A DNA stretch of 64,000 nucleotides, from positions 2,100,001-2,164,000 of the forward strand of contig NC_083389.1 of assembly GCF_031755915.1 (NCBI RefSeq), in the 5' to 3' direction. The notes under the pieces are model-generated. The model saw only the letters and a list, made by a program, of their open reading frames with translations. It was not told where the DNA came from and did not search any database. Below are positions 35,359-47,077 of the stretch, piece after piece. The stretch is from Ziziphus jujuba. Taxonomy: Eukaryota; Streptophyta; Magnoliopsida; Rosales; Rhamnaceae. The first letter of the stretch is position 1. Every line of letters begins with the position of its first letter. The translations under genes were made by a program, and so were the position numbers.

Positions 35359-38300
35359 AATCCTACAAGATCCATTTGTTCTTTTTTCTCTGACAAATGG
35401 TGAGAACTTCATAGGGTTCGGATCCTACTGAGAGGTCCACTAGAGATCAGAAATTGTTGAAGAAATAACGAGATGTTTCTTTTGTCCTTTCCAATTGATT
35501 AGAAAATAAAGAAATAGTTAATATATTCAAGATAACTATGTATTTACAAAATACCGTCTCAATTCATCCTATTTCATTAGATTTAGGATGTGATATGGTT
35601 CCAAATGATGAATTGGATAGTTCCAATAAGATTTATTTCATCTATTCCATGACAGGAATAGTGGGATACACGTTACACCATGATTTTGAATTAGAAGTTC
35701 AAGAAATGGCAGATCTATTCACTTTATCAATAACCGAGCTGGATCTGGTGTATCATAAGGGATTTTCCTTTTCTATTGATTCGTATATATTGGATCAAAA
35801 ACAATTCTTGAATGAGGTATTCAACTATAGGGATGAATTGAAAAAGAAATCTTTATTGGTTCTACCTCCTATTTTTATAAAGAAAATGAGTCTTTATATC
35901 GAAAGATCAGAAAAAAATGGGTCTAGACCTCATGCGGGAATGATTTGGAAGATGTAAAACCAAAAATAGTGGTATTTGCGAGCAACAACATAATGGAGGC
36001 AGTCAATCAATATACATTGATCCGAAATCTGATTCAAATCCAATATAGCACCTATGGGTACATAAGAAATGTATTGAATCGATTTTTTTTAATGAATAAA
36101 TCCGATCGCAACTTCGAATTCGAAATTCAAAAGGATCAAATAGGAAATGATACTCTGAATCATAGAACTATAATTAAATATACGATCAACCAACATTTAT
36201 GAAATTTGAAAACGAGTGAGAAGAAATGGTTTGATCATCTTATTTTTATTTCTCAAACTGAGAGATCCATGAATCGGGATCCTAATGCATATAGATAAAA
36301 ATGGTCCAATAGGAGCAAGAATTTGCAGGAACATTTGGAACATTTATTTATGAGCAGAAGAGCCATTTTCATTTTTAAGTAATGTTCGATCTATTACATA
36401 TTAATCAATATTCGATTGGTTAGTCTGAGGTTATAGACAAAAAAGATTTGTCTAAGTCACTTCCTTTCTTGTTGTCCAAGTTTCTTCTCTTTTTGTCTAA
36501 CTCACTTCCTTTTTTCTTTGTGAGTTTCAAGAATATTCCCATTCATAGGTCCAAGATCCACATCTATGAATTGAAAGGTCTGAATGATCAACTCTGCAAT
36601 CAGTTGTTAGAATCAATATGTCTTCAAATCGTTCATTTGAAAAAATGGAAAACCTTCTTATTGAATGATCATGATACTTCCCAAAAAGCAAAATTCTTGA
36701 TTAATGGAGAATCAATATCACCATTTTTGTTCAATAAGCCAAAGTGGATGATTGACTCATTCCATACTAGAAATAATCACAGGAAATCTTTTGATAACAC
36801 AGATTCGTATTTCTCAATGATATCCCATGATTAAGGCAATTGTTTGAATCCTGTGAAAACCATTTCATAGAAATTCATTGATATCTTCTTCCTATAAGGG
36901 AAAATGACTTCAATTCTTGAATATTCCACGTCACTTTTGCTTCCATTGTAACAAAGGATTCCCTTTTTATGTGGAAAAGGCCTGTATCAATAATTATGAT
37001 TTTATGTATGGACAATTCCTTAATATCTTGTACAAATCTTTCCATTTTCCAATTCGATCCAATCCATTCATTGGTAGAGTGATTTACTCGATCGCAGACA
37101 TTTTTGAAACACTTCTAACAGAGGGACAAATAGTCAATTTTGAAAGAATGCATTGTCAACCTCTTTCAGATATGAATCTGTCTGATTCAAAAGGGAAGAA
37201 CTTGTATCAGTATCTCAATTTCAATTCAAACATGGGTTTGATTTACACTCCATGTTCTGAGAAATATTTACCATCCGAAAAGAGGATAAAAGGGGGTCTT
37301 TGTCTAAAGAAATGCCTTGAGAAAGGGCAGATGTATAGAACTTTTCAATGAGATAGTGCTTTTTCAACTCTCTTAAAATGGAATATATTCCAAACATATA
37401 TTCCATGATTCCTTACTTCGATAGGATACAAATATCCAAATTTGATATTTTCATATGCTTTTTCAGACCTATTGCTGATACTAAGTAGCAGCTAAAAATT
37501 TGTATCCACTTTTCATGATATTATGCATGGATTAGATATATCATTGTGAATTCTTTAGAAAAAACTGTGTCTTCTATAATGGAATCTGATAAGTGAGATT
37601 TTGAGTAAGTGTTTACATAATCTTCTTCTATCCAAAGAAATGATTCATCGAAATAATGAGTCACCATTGGTATTGACACATCTGAGATCGCCAAATGTTT
37701 AGGAGTTCTTCTATTCAATCATTTTCCTTCTTCTTGTTGCTGGATATCTCATTTCGACACACCTTCTCTTCGTTTCTCGACCCTATAGTAAGTTACAGAC
37801 ATAGTTTGAAAAGGTCAAATCTTTGATTATTCCATCATACATGATTGAGTTGCGAAAACTTTTGGATAGGTATCTGACATCTGAACTGAATTCTTTCTAG
37901 TTTAAAGAATCTCTTTCTAGTTGCTCTGGAACAATTAGGAGATTCTCTAGAAGAAATACAGGGTTCTGCTTCTCGCGACAACATGCTATGGGGTGGTGGT
38001 CCCACTTATGGGGTCAAATCAATAGATTCGAAGAAGAAATATTTAAATATCAATCACATTGATACCGTCGATTTCATAAGTATCGTACCAAATTTGGTAA
38101 ATTGAATCGGTGTTTTGAGAAATACAAGACATCTAAGTCATACAAGTAAAGAGATCTATTCATTGATAAGAAAACGAAAAAACGTGAACAGTGATTGGAT
38201 TGATGATAAAATAGAATCCTAGGTCTCAAATAGTGATTCAATTGATGATAAAGAAAAAGAATTCTTGGTTCAGATCTCCACCTTGACGACAGAAAAAAGT

Positions 38301-38838
38301 ATTGATCAAATTCTATTGAATCTGACTCATAGTGCTCACTTATCAAAGAATGACTCTGGTCATCAAATGATTGAATAATAGGGAGCAATTTACTTACGAT
38401 ACTTAGTTGACATTCATAAAAAGTATCTAATGAGTTATAAGTTCAATACATCCTATTTAGCAGAAGACAGATATTCTTTACTCATTATCAGATAATCATT
38501 TATTCACAAACCTCCAGTGGGGCTAATAATTTTCATTTCCCATTTCATGGAAAACCTTTTTTTGCTTCACTTACCCCTATCCCTCTCTAGGGATATTTTT
38601 AGTGATAGGTTCTATAGTAACTAGATGATCCTATTTGGTCAAATACCTAGTGAAAAACTCCTATGTCCCTTTCATTATAGTATTACTAAACAAGTTCCTA
38701 AATAAAAAGGGTTTTCTTATTGATGATAATGACGACATCGACTGTAACCTTCATATAGAGCTAGAGCTTCTAACTATGATGAATACGCTAACTATGGATA
38801 TGATGCCAGAAATAGATCAATCTTATATCACCCTTCAA
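35359..38838 (+). pseudogene. ycf2: ycf2 plastid pseudogene, middle part and right end of the plastid block
   Basis: The text continues exactly after the copia element, sharing AATCC, and runs through [26 protein letters not shown] and M-D-M-M-P-E-I-D to 38838, where homology ends. That is before the ATPase Walker region is complete, so the C-terminal half of the gene was never included or is lost. Multiple frameshifts separate open stretches at 35538-35957, 35945-36202, 36448-36834 and 36917-37351. Confidence 0.92.
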
Positions 38839-39588
38839 TTATAGATCTTTTTTTTTTCTTTTTTACATTTTTTATCATTGGTTCTTTGTTAAGAAAGACA
38901 TGTAGATCATTTTTTTTTAATAACTAAGATGGATAATTTATAAGCGTTGAACCAACATATATATGTATATAATTGATATTATTCTAAGAATGATACTATT
39001 TTAGTATATTTTTATTCACAACATGTATAATTTTTGTTTAAAAATAATATAAAATGCCATGGTATGCATATTATCATGGCCTTTTATGTCAACTTTATTG
39101 TATGTTGAGGCTGGCTAGCTAATGCAGTAACAATGAATATGTATGTATGTATGTATGGTACCATTACAATTTATGATACGGCAACTTCGTGTTACTTTTA
39201 TGATATGGTATCGTCTTCCAAATGAAATTTAGAGAACCAATTCTTCTTAGGTATGTAACCAAAGGCAAAGACTTGCAGGCTAAGATTTTTTTTTAAAAAG
39301 AAATTTTGCAAGAAAAAATTGTAAAATACAACAATTAATCGTAATGAAAAATAAAAATTAAAGCCATATATTTTAAATTTAACAAAACCATAGAAAATCA
39401 ATGTAACAAATATAATGACCAATTTAAAATAATGGAATATTTTCTTGTATTATAGATTTAAACTATGATATATGGTAGGTGTGGAAATTTTGCTTAAATG
39501 AGTTAATTATCCAACCTAGACACTAGGCTGGATCTAGAGTTTTTATTCTTTTTTTAAGCATATACATTAATATATATATATATATATA

Positions 39589-39624
<36 letters not shown>

Positions 39625-39823
39625 TGTGTAAGATATTGATATAGTAATTAATGTCCAATTACTTGTGCTTCCACTTATTTATATCTGTATGTGAAGTGCC
39701 TAACTCATGCACAATGCGTGGGACTAGCACAAATTATATATATATAAATATATGTAGATATGTAGTTTTGACAGATAATGAACAATTAAGCTATTTTCTT
39801 TGGCACGTACTTAAAAATATAGT
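38839..39823 (+). repeat. Duplicated JIP23-cluster intergenic DNA (3' flank plus promoter-like region)
   Basis: From about 38960 this matches, on the other strand, 58230-58590 and, on the same strand, 57500-57780 (the 3' flank of JIP23-like copy 2). From about 39270 it matches 56190-56710, the upstream region of copy 2. Shared marks are GTATG repeats, an (AT)n(TG)n tract at 39571-39622, and the TAAGATATTGATATAGTAAT box. It shows that the cluster once had gene copies on both sides here. The first 120 bases after the plastid block are AT-rich and match nothing else that I can see. Confidence 0.75.
39571..39622. repeat. (AT)n(TG)n microsatellite
   Basis: An AT run followed by a TG run, the same composite tract seen at 56466-56520 and, inverted, at 57908-57960. 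Confidence 0.95.
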
Positions 39824-39899
39824 GACAGGTAGCACCATGATTGGTTTGGTGGCACTGGAAATGTTTCATACCCACCAAATGTTGGCATTAGAGAGTGGC
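39824..39899 (+). pseudogene. JIP23-like copy 1, exon 1 fragment cut by a CACTA-like end
   Basis: The frame reads H-D-W-F-G-G-T-G-N-V then Y-P-P and I-R-E-W, closely matching exon 1 of copy 2 (56810-56880). About 110 bases including the ATG are missing relative to copy 2. Homology stops at 39899, exactly where CACTATAAG begins. The family (23-kDa jasmonate-induced protein-like) has no firmly established biochemical activity. Confidence 0.65.
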
Positions 39900-39954
39900 C
39901 ACTATAAGAATTGCAATGACAGGAGACATAATTAATGCGCCGTGTAAAATAAGA

Positions 39955-40430
39955 GTCGATGCTTCGCAAAGCATCCCCTGATATGGTGTCGTTAAAATGA
40001 CCAATAAAAAACCGATGCTTTGAAAATTGTCGACTATTAGTCAAGAAAAGCCTACGCTTTTCTTTAATAAAAGCATCGTTAAATGTGTCAAAAATACCGA
40101 TGCTTTTTTGAAAAAGCATCCCCAAATATACCGTAATAATTGATGCTTTTCTTAAAAAGGCATCGCTAAAATTTTACAAAAAACTCACTTTTTCTATAAA
40201 TGTATCGACTATTCTATAAGTTTGTAGAGACTTTTTTTAGAAAGGTGTTGGCTTTTCTTTACATTTTCAATGATGCTTTTAAAATATCATCGCTAAAAGT
40301 TTACAAAACAGCCAACTTTATTTAAGAATCATCGCTGAGGACCCTAACAATAGCCAATGGTTTTACTAAAAAGCGTCATCTTTTCTCCTTTTTGGTGATG
40401 CTTTTTCAAAAAAGCATCACCTTTTCCTTT
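39955..40430. repeat. Left subterminal repeat zone of the CACTA-like element
   Basis: At least eight copies of GATGCTTTT or its complement AAAAGCATC occur, often as close inverted pairs, such as CCGATGCTTTTTTGAAAAAG followed by CATC near 40098-40122. Confidence 0.8.
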
Positions 40431-40671
40431 TCTTTTTTTTTGGTTGAATGGTGCTTTTAGTTTTGTCAAATTCGGATTTTTTAATAAAGTTTTATGCAAA
40501 ATATTTAATATACAACAAAATTAAAATAAATATTTACATAACAAAATAATATTTCAAATTAAATTAAATATTAACTCATGTAATACTTTTAAAAATTGGT
40601 TAAATATTTTATATTGTTGTATATAAACAAAATCAATTACATTATTATACTCATTGAGATGAAAAGCTTGA

Positions 40672-40933
40672 GATCATAATTAATACCCATTCAGCTTTAA
40701 ACTGGTTGACATCATCTTGAGACCAAGTTACACCCTCATACTGAACATCAAAAAATTATGTCAAAAAGTTATTAATACATACATAAAATAATTCAATATT
40801 AATTATTATAAAGAAATTAAGTAGATGAAAATGTTAAAATTACCATTGTTCCTAAGTTTTGCCGAGGTACATTTCTCCTAATGACATCCCTCATTATCTT
40901 CATGATATAATAACCACGTTCGGTGTTCATAGG
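40672..40933 (-). pseudogene. Ulp1/C48-type cysteine protease fragment in the CACTA-like element
   Basis: Downward from 40933 the text reads P-M-N-T-E-R-G-Y-Y-I-M-K-I-M-R-D-V-I, after a TAG acceptor-like site. This matches the C-G-Y-Y-V-M-R-x-M-R-D motif around the catalytic Cys of plant transposon Ulp1-like proteases, but Cys is replaced by Arg. A GT...AG intron (40842-40741) leads to Y-E-G-V-T-W-S-Q-D-D-V-N-Q-F-K-A-E-W, the usual terminal Y-S-Q-x-D-I-x-x-x-R-x-E-W segment. Joining the two needs a frame change, so the copy is dead. Such proteases cleave SUMO-like modifiers. Confidence 0.55.
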
Positions 40934-42315
40934 CTACTTAGAAGTCTAAATTTGTAAACATGAATTTAAATATAATATTTGATAAGAAGACTTTAAATAT
41001 GAAACTCAAACTCATATAATAATTCAATTTAATATTATCAACAAAAAATAAAATTAAATTAAGCATACCTTTTTCCAATGATGCAAAATCCGACACAATC
41101 TAATAAACAAACCCAAACACAACTTAAGGCCCAGTCAATCACCTAATGCAGTAAACTTCGATCATCATGCTAACCCAATCCACTGCACAACGAGTGACCA
41201 AAATCAAAATGAAAACCCAACCTAATGCAAAAGCAAGAACAAAATCCCAATTCTAAGTAAAATTGCGACAAAAACCCTAGTTCCAAGTAAAATCATAAAC
41301 AAAATATCAACTCAAGTAAGATTAAGAAAACCCACCGATTAAATTTAAAGAAAAACCCATGACCCAAAATTTTTTCACCTACAACCTGTACAACACAGAA
41401 ACCAACAATAGACACACCAAAAAATCCAGCAATCAAGCAAGAAAAAAAAAAAAAAAAAAACAAAAAATGGTCGAAAAAGGAAATGCACCGATGAACCTAG
41501 CATGGCCACTGTTCAAAATGGAAGAGAAACTAGTGAATATGTGTTCATCGACAGAGACAGAGGAAAAAGAAAGAAGAAATCCACAAAATCCAGCTAACCC
41601 GACTATTCAACTCTTCTTAATGCACAACAAAGTTTAGATCTTTTAGGGCTTGTACTTGGTAAAAAGATGGGGGTTGAAAAACACACCCAATATTTTTTAA
41701 AATATTAATTATGATTTTAAAATATCAAACGGTGAGGCTTGAAAAAATTGGAGGCAAATACAAATGATTTTAAAATTTGAAAGAAAAACTAATTTGCTTA
41801 ATATTTATTCATTTTTGTGTAAATTACCACTTATTTATAATATTTTAGTACATTTGATTCATATTCTAAATGGTACATTTCATGGGTAAAAAATTAAAAG
41901 TAAAAATTCAAATAAATACACGATGCTTTTATCATAAAAAGTGTCGCCTATGTATTTTTAAAATAATTAAATTTATCATATTTTTATTAACTATCGATTA
42001 ATGTTTATAACAATATGAATAAAATATAAAATTAATTAAACTATCAAAAATTAAGACAATAGGTGACACCATTTTATTAAAAGTGTACTCTAATTGTTTT
42101 AAATTATAAAAAAATTAATTTTATCTAACTTGTAATAATTTAAAAATAATTAATTTTAAATTGAATCACAAATAAATTAAATGAATAGATTAATTATTTT
42201 TTTTATATTGTTAATTAATATATTTAATATTTATATACGTACGAATACAACATAAATTAATTAAAATTTCAAAAATTAAGACAAGAGCTAACGCTTTGGA
42301 TGTTAAAAGTATCGC
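40934..42315. other. Internal AT-rich part of the CACTA-like element, no gene recognised
   Basis: Low-complexity AT-rich DNA. A 92-codon frame (41359-41637) with a poly-Lys tract has no recognisable domain and looks like chance. Two more GATGCTTTT-type motifs occur at 41930-41950 and 42285-42315. Confidence 0.5.
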
Positions 42316-42995
42316 CTAATTGATACGAACCTAGGACGACCTGCTCCTAAACCCGTATTATATTAGCCCGGATCTAATTATGTTCAGGCTGTAATAGTCA
42401 CCTCAACCTCTAACCAACCTATGATTAGAAACCTTGCTATATAATGAAGATGCCACAATAGGTGATGGAAGGCCTATCGATAAGTCAAACTAAAACACTC
42501 ATTCACTAATGGTGTTTTAGGTGTTCAAAAGAACAAAGAGAATTCAATCTCACAAATAATTTTTTGTGTAAAATTCAAGCTTCATTCTTATTGAAAAATA
42601 ATCCTTTAAATAGGCTACAAATCCATGAAATAAAACCCTGAAAACAAAGGGAAAACCGGCCATACAAAGTAGTTTCCTATGGTGGCCGAAATTCTCACTC
42701 CTTTCCTAATCTAATTTGGATTAATTAATTCCTTTATTTTGAATTAGAAATTAATTAATTCACAATGAAAATAATAAAATAATAAATTTCCTAAACTTAT
42801 TGTTCCAGAAAATAAATAAATAAAAACTAAAAAGTAATGGTAATTTCCTAAAACAAAAAGTAGAATCAAATTAGGAAACCAAAATACTAGCTTTTTGACT
42901 AAGTTGATTTTGACCAATCTTTGACCAATTTGAACTCCAAATCAGCTTCAATATGGTTTTTAGGATGCCAAATAAGCTGAATATGAAGTACCACA

Positions 42996-43697
42996 TGATG
43001 TGATTCCGCCCGAGGCCGCTCAACCGATAACCCGCTGGGGTGCTGACTCGACACGGATGAAGACTAGGCCAATCAAAAGAGCTCAAATTAAGAGATTTAA
43101 GGGAAACCTGGGAGTATTTATACAGAGGTTAATCAATCTCAACAGAGCTTGTTCATACTTGAAGATACAAAGTCTATTCAAAGCATCCAAGTGGTGGAAG
43201 CCAATACGGACCTGGGTGACGGTTTTGATACATTTTTGGAGTCCGGGAAGCATGAAATGGTTCCAATGCTTTATGGGTTCAATATATATGCCTAAGAGGT
43301 CATGAAATCAAGTTAAAGCAGCCTCAAATGCAATCAAAAAGGGCTTGTACGGACAGCCTCAACAATTTGGCCGAATTTGCTGTATTGCTTGCTGGCTTTA
43401 CTGTATTTTACTGTTTTAGCCTTTTCTTATTTTTCCAAGCATGGGCAACGTGTGGGACTTCATATTAAGCTTATTTGGCATCCTACAAAGCATCTAGAAG
43501 CTGATTTGAAGCTCAAAGAGGTCAAAGATTGATCAAAGTCAACTTGATCAAAAAAAGCTAGTATTTTAGTTTCCTAATTTTATTATACTTTTTGTTTTAG
43601 GAAACTACCATTATTTTTAGCTCCTATTTATTTATTTTCTGGACAAATAAGATTAGGAAAGTTATTATTTTATTATTTTCATTGTAAATTAATTAAG
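42996..43697 (+). repeat. Inverted partial LTR forming the left terminus of element C
   Basis: This is bases 1-702 of the LTR in plus orientation. Bases 42996-43435 mirror 43732-44171 without any net gap (coordinate sums are constant at 87167). The 101-codon frame at 43000-43305 is the LTR coding tail, not a gene. Confidence 0.92.
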
Positions 43698-43731
43698 TCT
43701 GATATTCAGTGAGTGAAGAAAAAAAAAATAA

Positions 43732-44171
43732 GAAAAATAAGAAAAGGCTAAAACAGTAAAATACAGTAAAGCTAGCAAGCAATACAGCAAATTCGGCCAA
43801 ATTGTTGAGGCTGTCCGTACAAGCCCTTTTTGATTGCATTTGAGGCTGCTTTAACTTGATTTCATGACCTCTTAGGCATATATATTGAACCCATAAAGCA
43901 TTGGAACCATTTCATGCTTCCCGGACTCCAAAAATGTATCAAAACCGTCACCCAGGTCCGTATTGGCTTCCACCACTTGGATGCTTTGAATAGGCTTTGT
44001 ATCTTCAAGTATGAACAAGCTCTGTTGAGATTGATTAACCTCTGTATAAATACTCCCAGGTTTCCCTTAAATCTCTTAATTTGAGCTCTTTTGATTGGCC
44101 TAGTCTTCATCCGTGTCGAGTCAGCACCCCAGCGGGTTATCGGTTGAGCGGCCTCGGGCGGAATCACATCA
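43732..44171 (-). repeat. Truncated 3' LTR (U3 only) of element C
   Basis: The first 440 bases of U3 on the minus strand, directly after the polypurine tract (TTCCCCTCCTCTT at 44172-44184). R and U5 are missing. The stop of the polyprotein lies here at 43862. Confidence 0.92.
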
Positions 44172-47077
44172 TTCCCCTCCTCTTGAAAAGGATTTGTCCT
44201 CAAATCAAGATCATCACCTGCAGCAAAAGGAGTTAAATCAACAACATTAAATGCAGCACTCATGTTATACTCACCTAGTAAATCAAGCTTGTAGGCATTC
44301 TTGTTATTGGGCTCCAAAACTTGAAAAGGTCCATCCATAGGCGGCATGAGCTTTGACTTTCTTTGATTAGGAAACCTTTCCTTTTGTAAGTGCAACCAAA
44401 CCAATTCTCCTGGGTCAAATACTATTACAACAAAATCTAGAAATGCATGCTCATTATGGTAAAAATTACACTTTTTAAAGTTAGCAAACAATATTTTCCA
44501 AATTTTCAAATTGCCACTAAGTAAAGCTCTCAACAATGCAGATAAAGTTCTATGCAATAAAGACATCTTTAAATAAGTATCTTTAAACTTCATGGTCAGC
44601 AATGATTTCTTATTCATAATTACTTTATTAACATCACCAAAGCTAAGATAAAAATTTATATTCTTCCTTTCTTGTCTTCCTTTTTCTTTCTCACTCAATG
44701 CCATCTCACCTTCCTCACTCTCGGCTTTTGCACCAAATTTTTCACTCTTGGTTTTATTAAAATCTTTCCACACAACCTGAGTATTAGAAGACTTACCTTG
44801 GACAGCAAGCTCACCTTTTCCCTCTTGATTGGATGGTAGTCCACTTGGAATTTCATTTGGGAAGACATCTCCAAATTCCTTCAAAAGAGAAATCATTGAA
44901 CTTGGCAATTCAAGTTCTTCAAAGTTAGTTTGATCATTAAAATAATTTTCTTTATAAATCATGACTAGCAAAGGTTTCTTACACTCAATAACCTTATTAA
45001 TATCCCCTAAACTCAAATAAAAGTTGCTACTTGACCTTTCTTTTCTTTCTTTTTCTTTTTCCCCCTTGGATTGGCGCAAACCTTCGGATTTCCCTTCCTT
45101 CTCCAAGCTCTTGGGTTTGCCACTTTCTTTCCCCTCTGTTTCGGTTGTTCTTTGATCTTTCCACTCAATATAAGTCTTAGAAACCTTACCTTGATCAGCA
45201 ACCTCAATCTTACCTCCTTGAAAGGATGGTGAAGCCATTGATGCCATAATTGCTTTTTCCTTGAGCTTTTCGGCTTCTCTCCTTTGTTGCATTTGTAATT
45301 GGTCTTTGTAAACCTCTTTAGGAGATAATGGTTCCAGCTTGACCTTCTTCCCTTTGAACCTAAAAACAATACTATTTTCTCGACCAAAATGAGTAGCATC
45401 TTTATCAAATTGCCATGGCCTACCTAATAGTATATGTCCAGCAATCATAGGTACAATATCACATAAAACTACATCCTCATATCTACCTATATTAAATTTT
45501 ACTTTGGCTTGTTTGTTTACTTTCATCTCACCACTATCATTAAGCCATTGTAATCTATAAGGTTCTGGATGTTTAATTATTTTCAAACCTAATTTATCAA
45601 CCACAAGATTACTTATCACATTAGTACAACTCCCACTATCTATAATCATGCTACAAATTTTACCTTGTATTTCGCAGCGAGTGTGGAAGATGTTTTCTCT
45701 TTGTATCTGCTCTTCATCTTTGTAGACAGTAAGTACTCTGCTTGAAACCAAGCTCAACTCGGCTTTAGATGTATCTACAGGTTCGGTTTCATCTTCATTA
45801 CATTCCTCCTCTTGCTCGGTTTCAGCGCCACTTTCTTCACTTGCGGATTCCAGCTCACCATCACCCTTTAATACCATGATTCTTGTATTTGGGCATTGGC
45901 TGGATATGTGTCCTCTTCCTTGGCACTTAAAACAAATTATTTCTCTAGATTTTTGAAGTTTAGGATCAGATTTTATCTCACCTCTAAGTGCTTGGACAGA
46001 TTCGGTCTTGACCTCCCTTCTTGGCCGGTTGGTAGATTCTTCTCCTAATTTCGGCCTCAACTTGTTTTCATAAGTGGAATTGTTTTTCCAGCCACTTGAA
46101 CTTGTCCTTCCACTGCTAGAAACTCCTCCAAACCGTGTACTAACACCCCTCCTCTTGAATTGGTTCTCAAGTTTAATGGCTACATGCAACATCTCCTCCA
46201 ATTCCAAGTATTGTTGTAATTCAAGTTGGCTGGCAATGTCACGGTTTAACCCTCCAAGAAATCTTGCCATTGTTGCCTCTCTATCCTCCCTCATGTTTAA
46301 CCTCATCATTAACATCTCCATCTCTTTATAATAATCCTCCACGGACCTACTTCCTTGAGACAAAGATTGAAGCCTTTGATGCAGCAACCTTTGGTAATGG
46401 GATGGCACAAACCGCTTCCTCATGACTCCTTTCATTTGTCGCCATGTTGTAATTAAGTCTTCACCAACCCTCCTTCGGATGCTTTGCTCATTTATCCACC
46501 ATTGGAGTGCATAATGGCCAAACTCCATTGCTGCCATCTTCACCTTCTTACCTTCCGAATAGTTGTGGCAATCAAAAATCATCTCCATTTTCTCTTCCCA
46601 CTCCAAATAAGCTTCGGGATCACTTTTACCCATAAAAGGTGGGATATTAACCTTGATATTTCCCAAATCTTCATCTGTATCTTCCATCCTATATCTCCCA
46701 CGGCCAGCTCTATCTTGGACAGCAAAGGTTTCGTCCATACCTTCCTCAAAGTCACCGTCCAATGGCTCCTCATCAAATTCCTCTCTCGGCCTCTCGCGAC
46801 CTCCTCGTTGTCGGCCTCGTCCTCCATGGAATTCTTGCCTATTTCTTGTATTCGGCCTTCCTTGTGAGGCTTCTAATCTTCCCACTCTTTGGTTTACATG
46901 CTCAAATTGAGCACTCATCCGCTGTATTGATTCCAAAATAGTTCTCAAGTCCACTTGGTCTCCACTTCCGGTAGCTCGGTCATCGCCATGGAATGCTACG
47001 GACTCTTCCTCATTGATCCTCAAGGGTGGATCCCCTCTTCTTATTCTAGAATCTGCCATGTTAGTAAAATACTGCAA
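43862..47077 (-). CDS. Intact Gag-protease-integrase-tail polyprotein of element C, lacking RT, RNase H and the integrase core
   Basis: 1071 residues without a stop. Order: Gag N-terminal region (1-135), Gag core (about 140-310, with D-P-E-A-Y-L-E-W and S-V-E-D-Y-Y), zinc knuckle C-x2-C-x4-H-x4-C at 382-395, acidic linker, aspartic protease with D-S-G at 480-482 and I-L-L-G-R-P-W-Q at 549-556, then a Lys/Glu-rich spacer (about 613-745) followed by a diverged second copy of it (747-842). Residues 860-886 are a scrap of RT thumb; 887-950 match the integrase C-terminal end (D-G-P-F-Q-V-L-E). The last 102 or so residues are encoded inside the LTR. The product could form particles and process itself, but cDNA synthesis and integration would need a helper element. 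The start at 47077 is the first Met and fits the Gag starts of A and B. Confidence 0.9.
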   Translation of the reverse strand: MQYFTNMADSRIRRGDPPLRINEEESVAFHGDDRATGSGDQVDLRTILESIQRMSAQFEHVNQRVGRLEASQGRPNTRNRQEFHGGRGRQRGGRERPREEFDEEPLDGDFEEGMDETFAVQDRAGRGRYRMEDTDEDLGNIKVNIPPFMGKSDPEAYLEWEEKMEMIFDCHNYSEGKKVKMAAMEFGHYALQWWINEQSIRRRVGEDLITTWRQMKGVMRKRFVPSHYQRLLHQRLQSLSQGSRSVEDYYKEMEMLMMRLNMREDREATMARFLGGLNRDIASQLELQQYLELEEMLHVAIKLENQFKRRGVSTRFGGVSSSGRTSSSGWKNNSTYENKLRPKLGEESTNRPRREVKTESVQALRGEIKSDPKLQKSREIICFKCQGRGHISSQCPNTRIMVLKGDGELESASEESGAETEQEEECNEDETEPVDTSKAELSLVSSRVLTVYKDEEQIQRENIFHTRCEIQGKICSMIIDSGSCTNVISNLVVDKLGLKIIKHPEPYRLQWLNDSGEMKVNKQAKVKFNIGRYEDVVLCDIVPMIAGHILLGRPWQFDKDATHFGRENSIVFRFKGKKVKLEPLSPKEVYKDQLQMQQRREAEKLKEKAIMASMASPSFQGGKIEVADQGKVSKTYIEWKDQRTTETEGKESGKPKSLEKEGKSEGLRQSKGEKEKERKERSSSNFYLSLGDINKVIECKKPLLVMIYKENYFNDQTNFEELELPSSMISLLKEFGDVFPNEIPSGLPSNQEGKGELAVQGKSSNTQVVWKDFNKTKSEKFGAKAESEEGEMALSEKEKGRQERKNINFYLSFGDVNKVIMNKKSLLTMKFKDTYLKMSLLHRTLSALLRALLSGNLKIWKILFANFKKCNFYHNEHAFLDFVVIVFDPGELVWLHLQKERFPNQRKSKLMPPMDGPFQVLEPNNKNAYKLDLLGEYNMSAAFNVVDLTPFAAGDDLDLRTNPFQEEGNDVIPPEAAQPITRWGADSTRMKTRPIKRAQIKRFKGNLGVFIQRLINLNRACSYLKIQSLFKASKWWKPIRTWVTVLIHFWSPGSMKWFQCFMGSIYMPKRS

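Noticed and set aside
39955..40430. Regularly repeated short motifs suggesting a CRISPR-like array
   Set aside because: Spacing is irregular, motifs occur in both orientations, and there is no cas context. The pattern is that of subterminal repeats of a plant DNA transposon.
41359..41637. A 92-codon frame with a Lys-rich tract
   Set aside because: Caused by an A-run in AT-rich DNA, with no domain, no splice context and no relatives in the window.
43000..43305. A 101-codon frame found three times with the same protein (also 43862 tail and 48984-49289)
   Set aside because: It is the polyprotein tail encoded in the U3 of the LTR, repeated because the LTR is repeated. It is not a host gene family.
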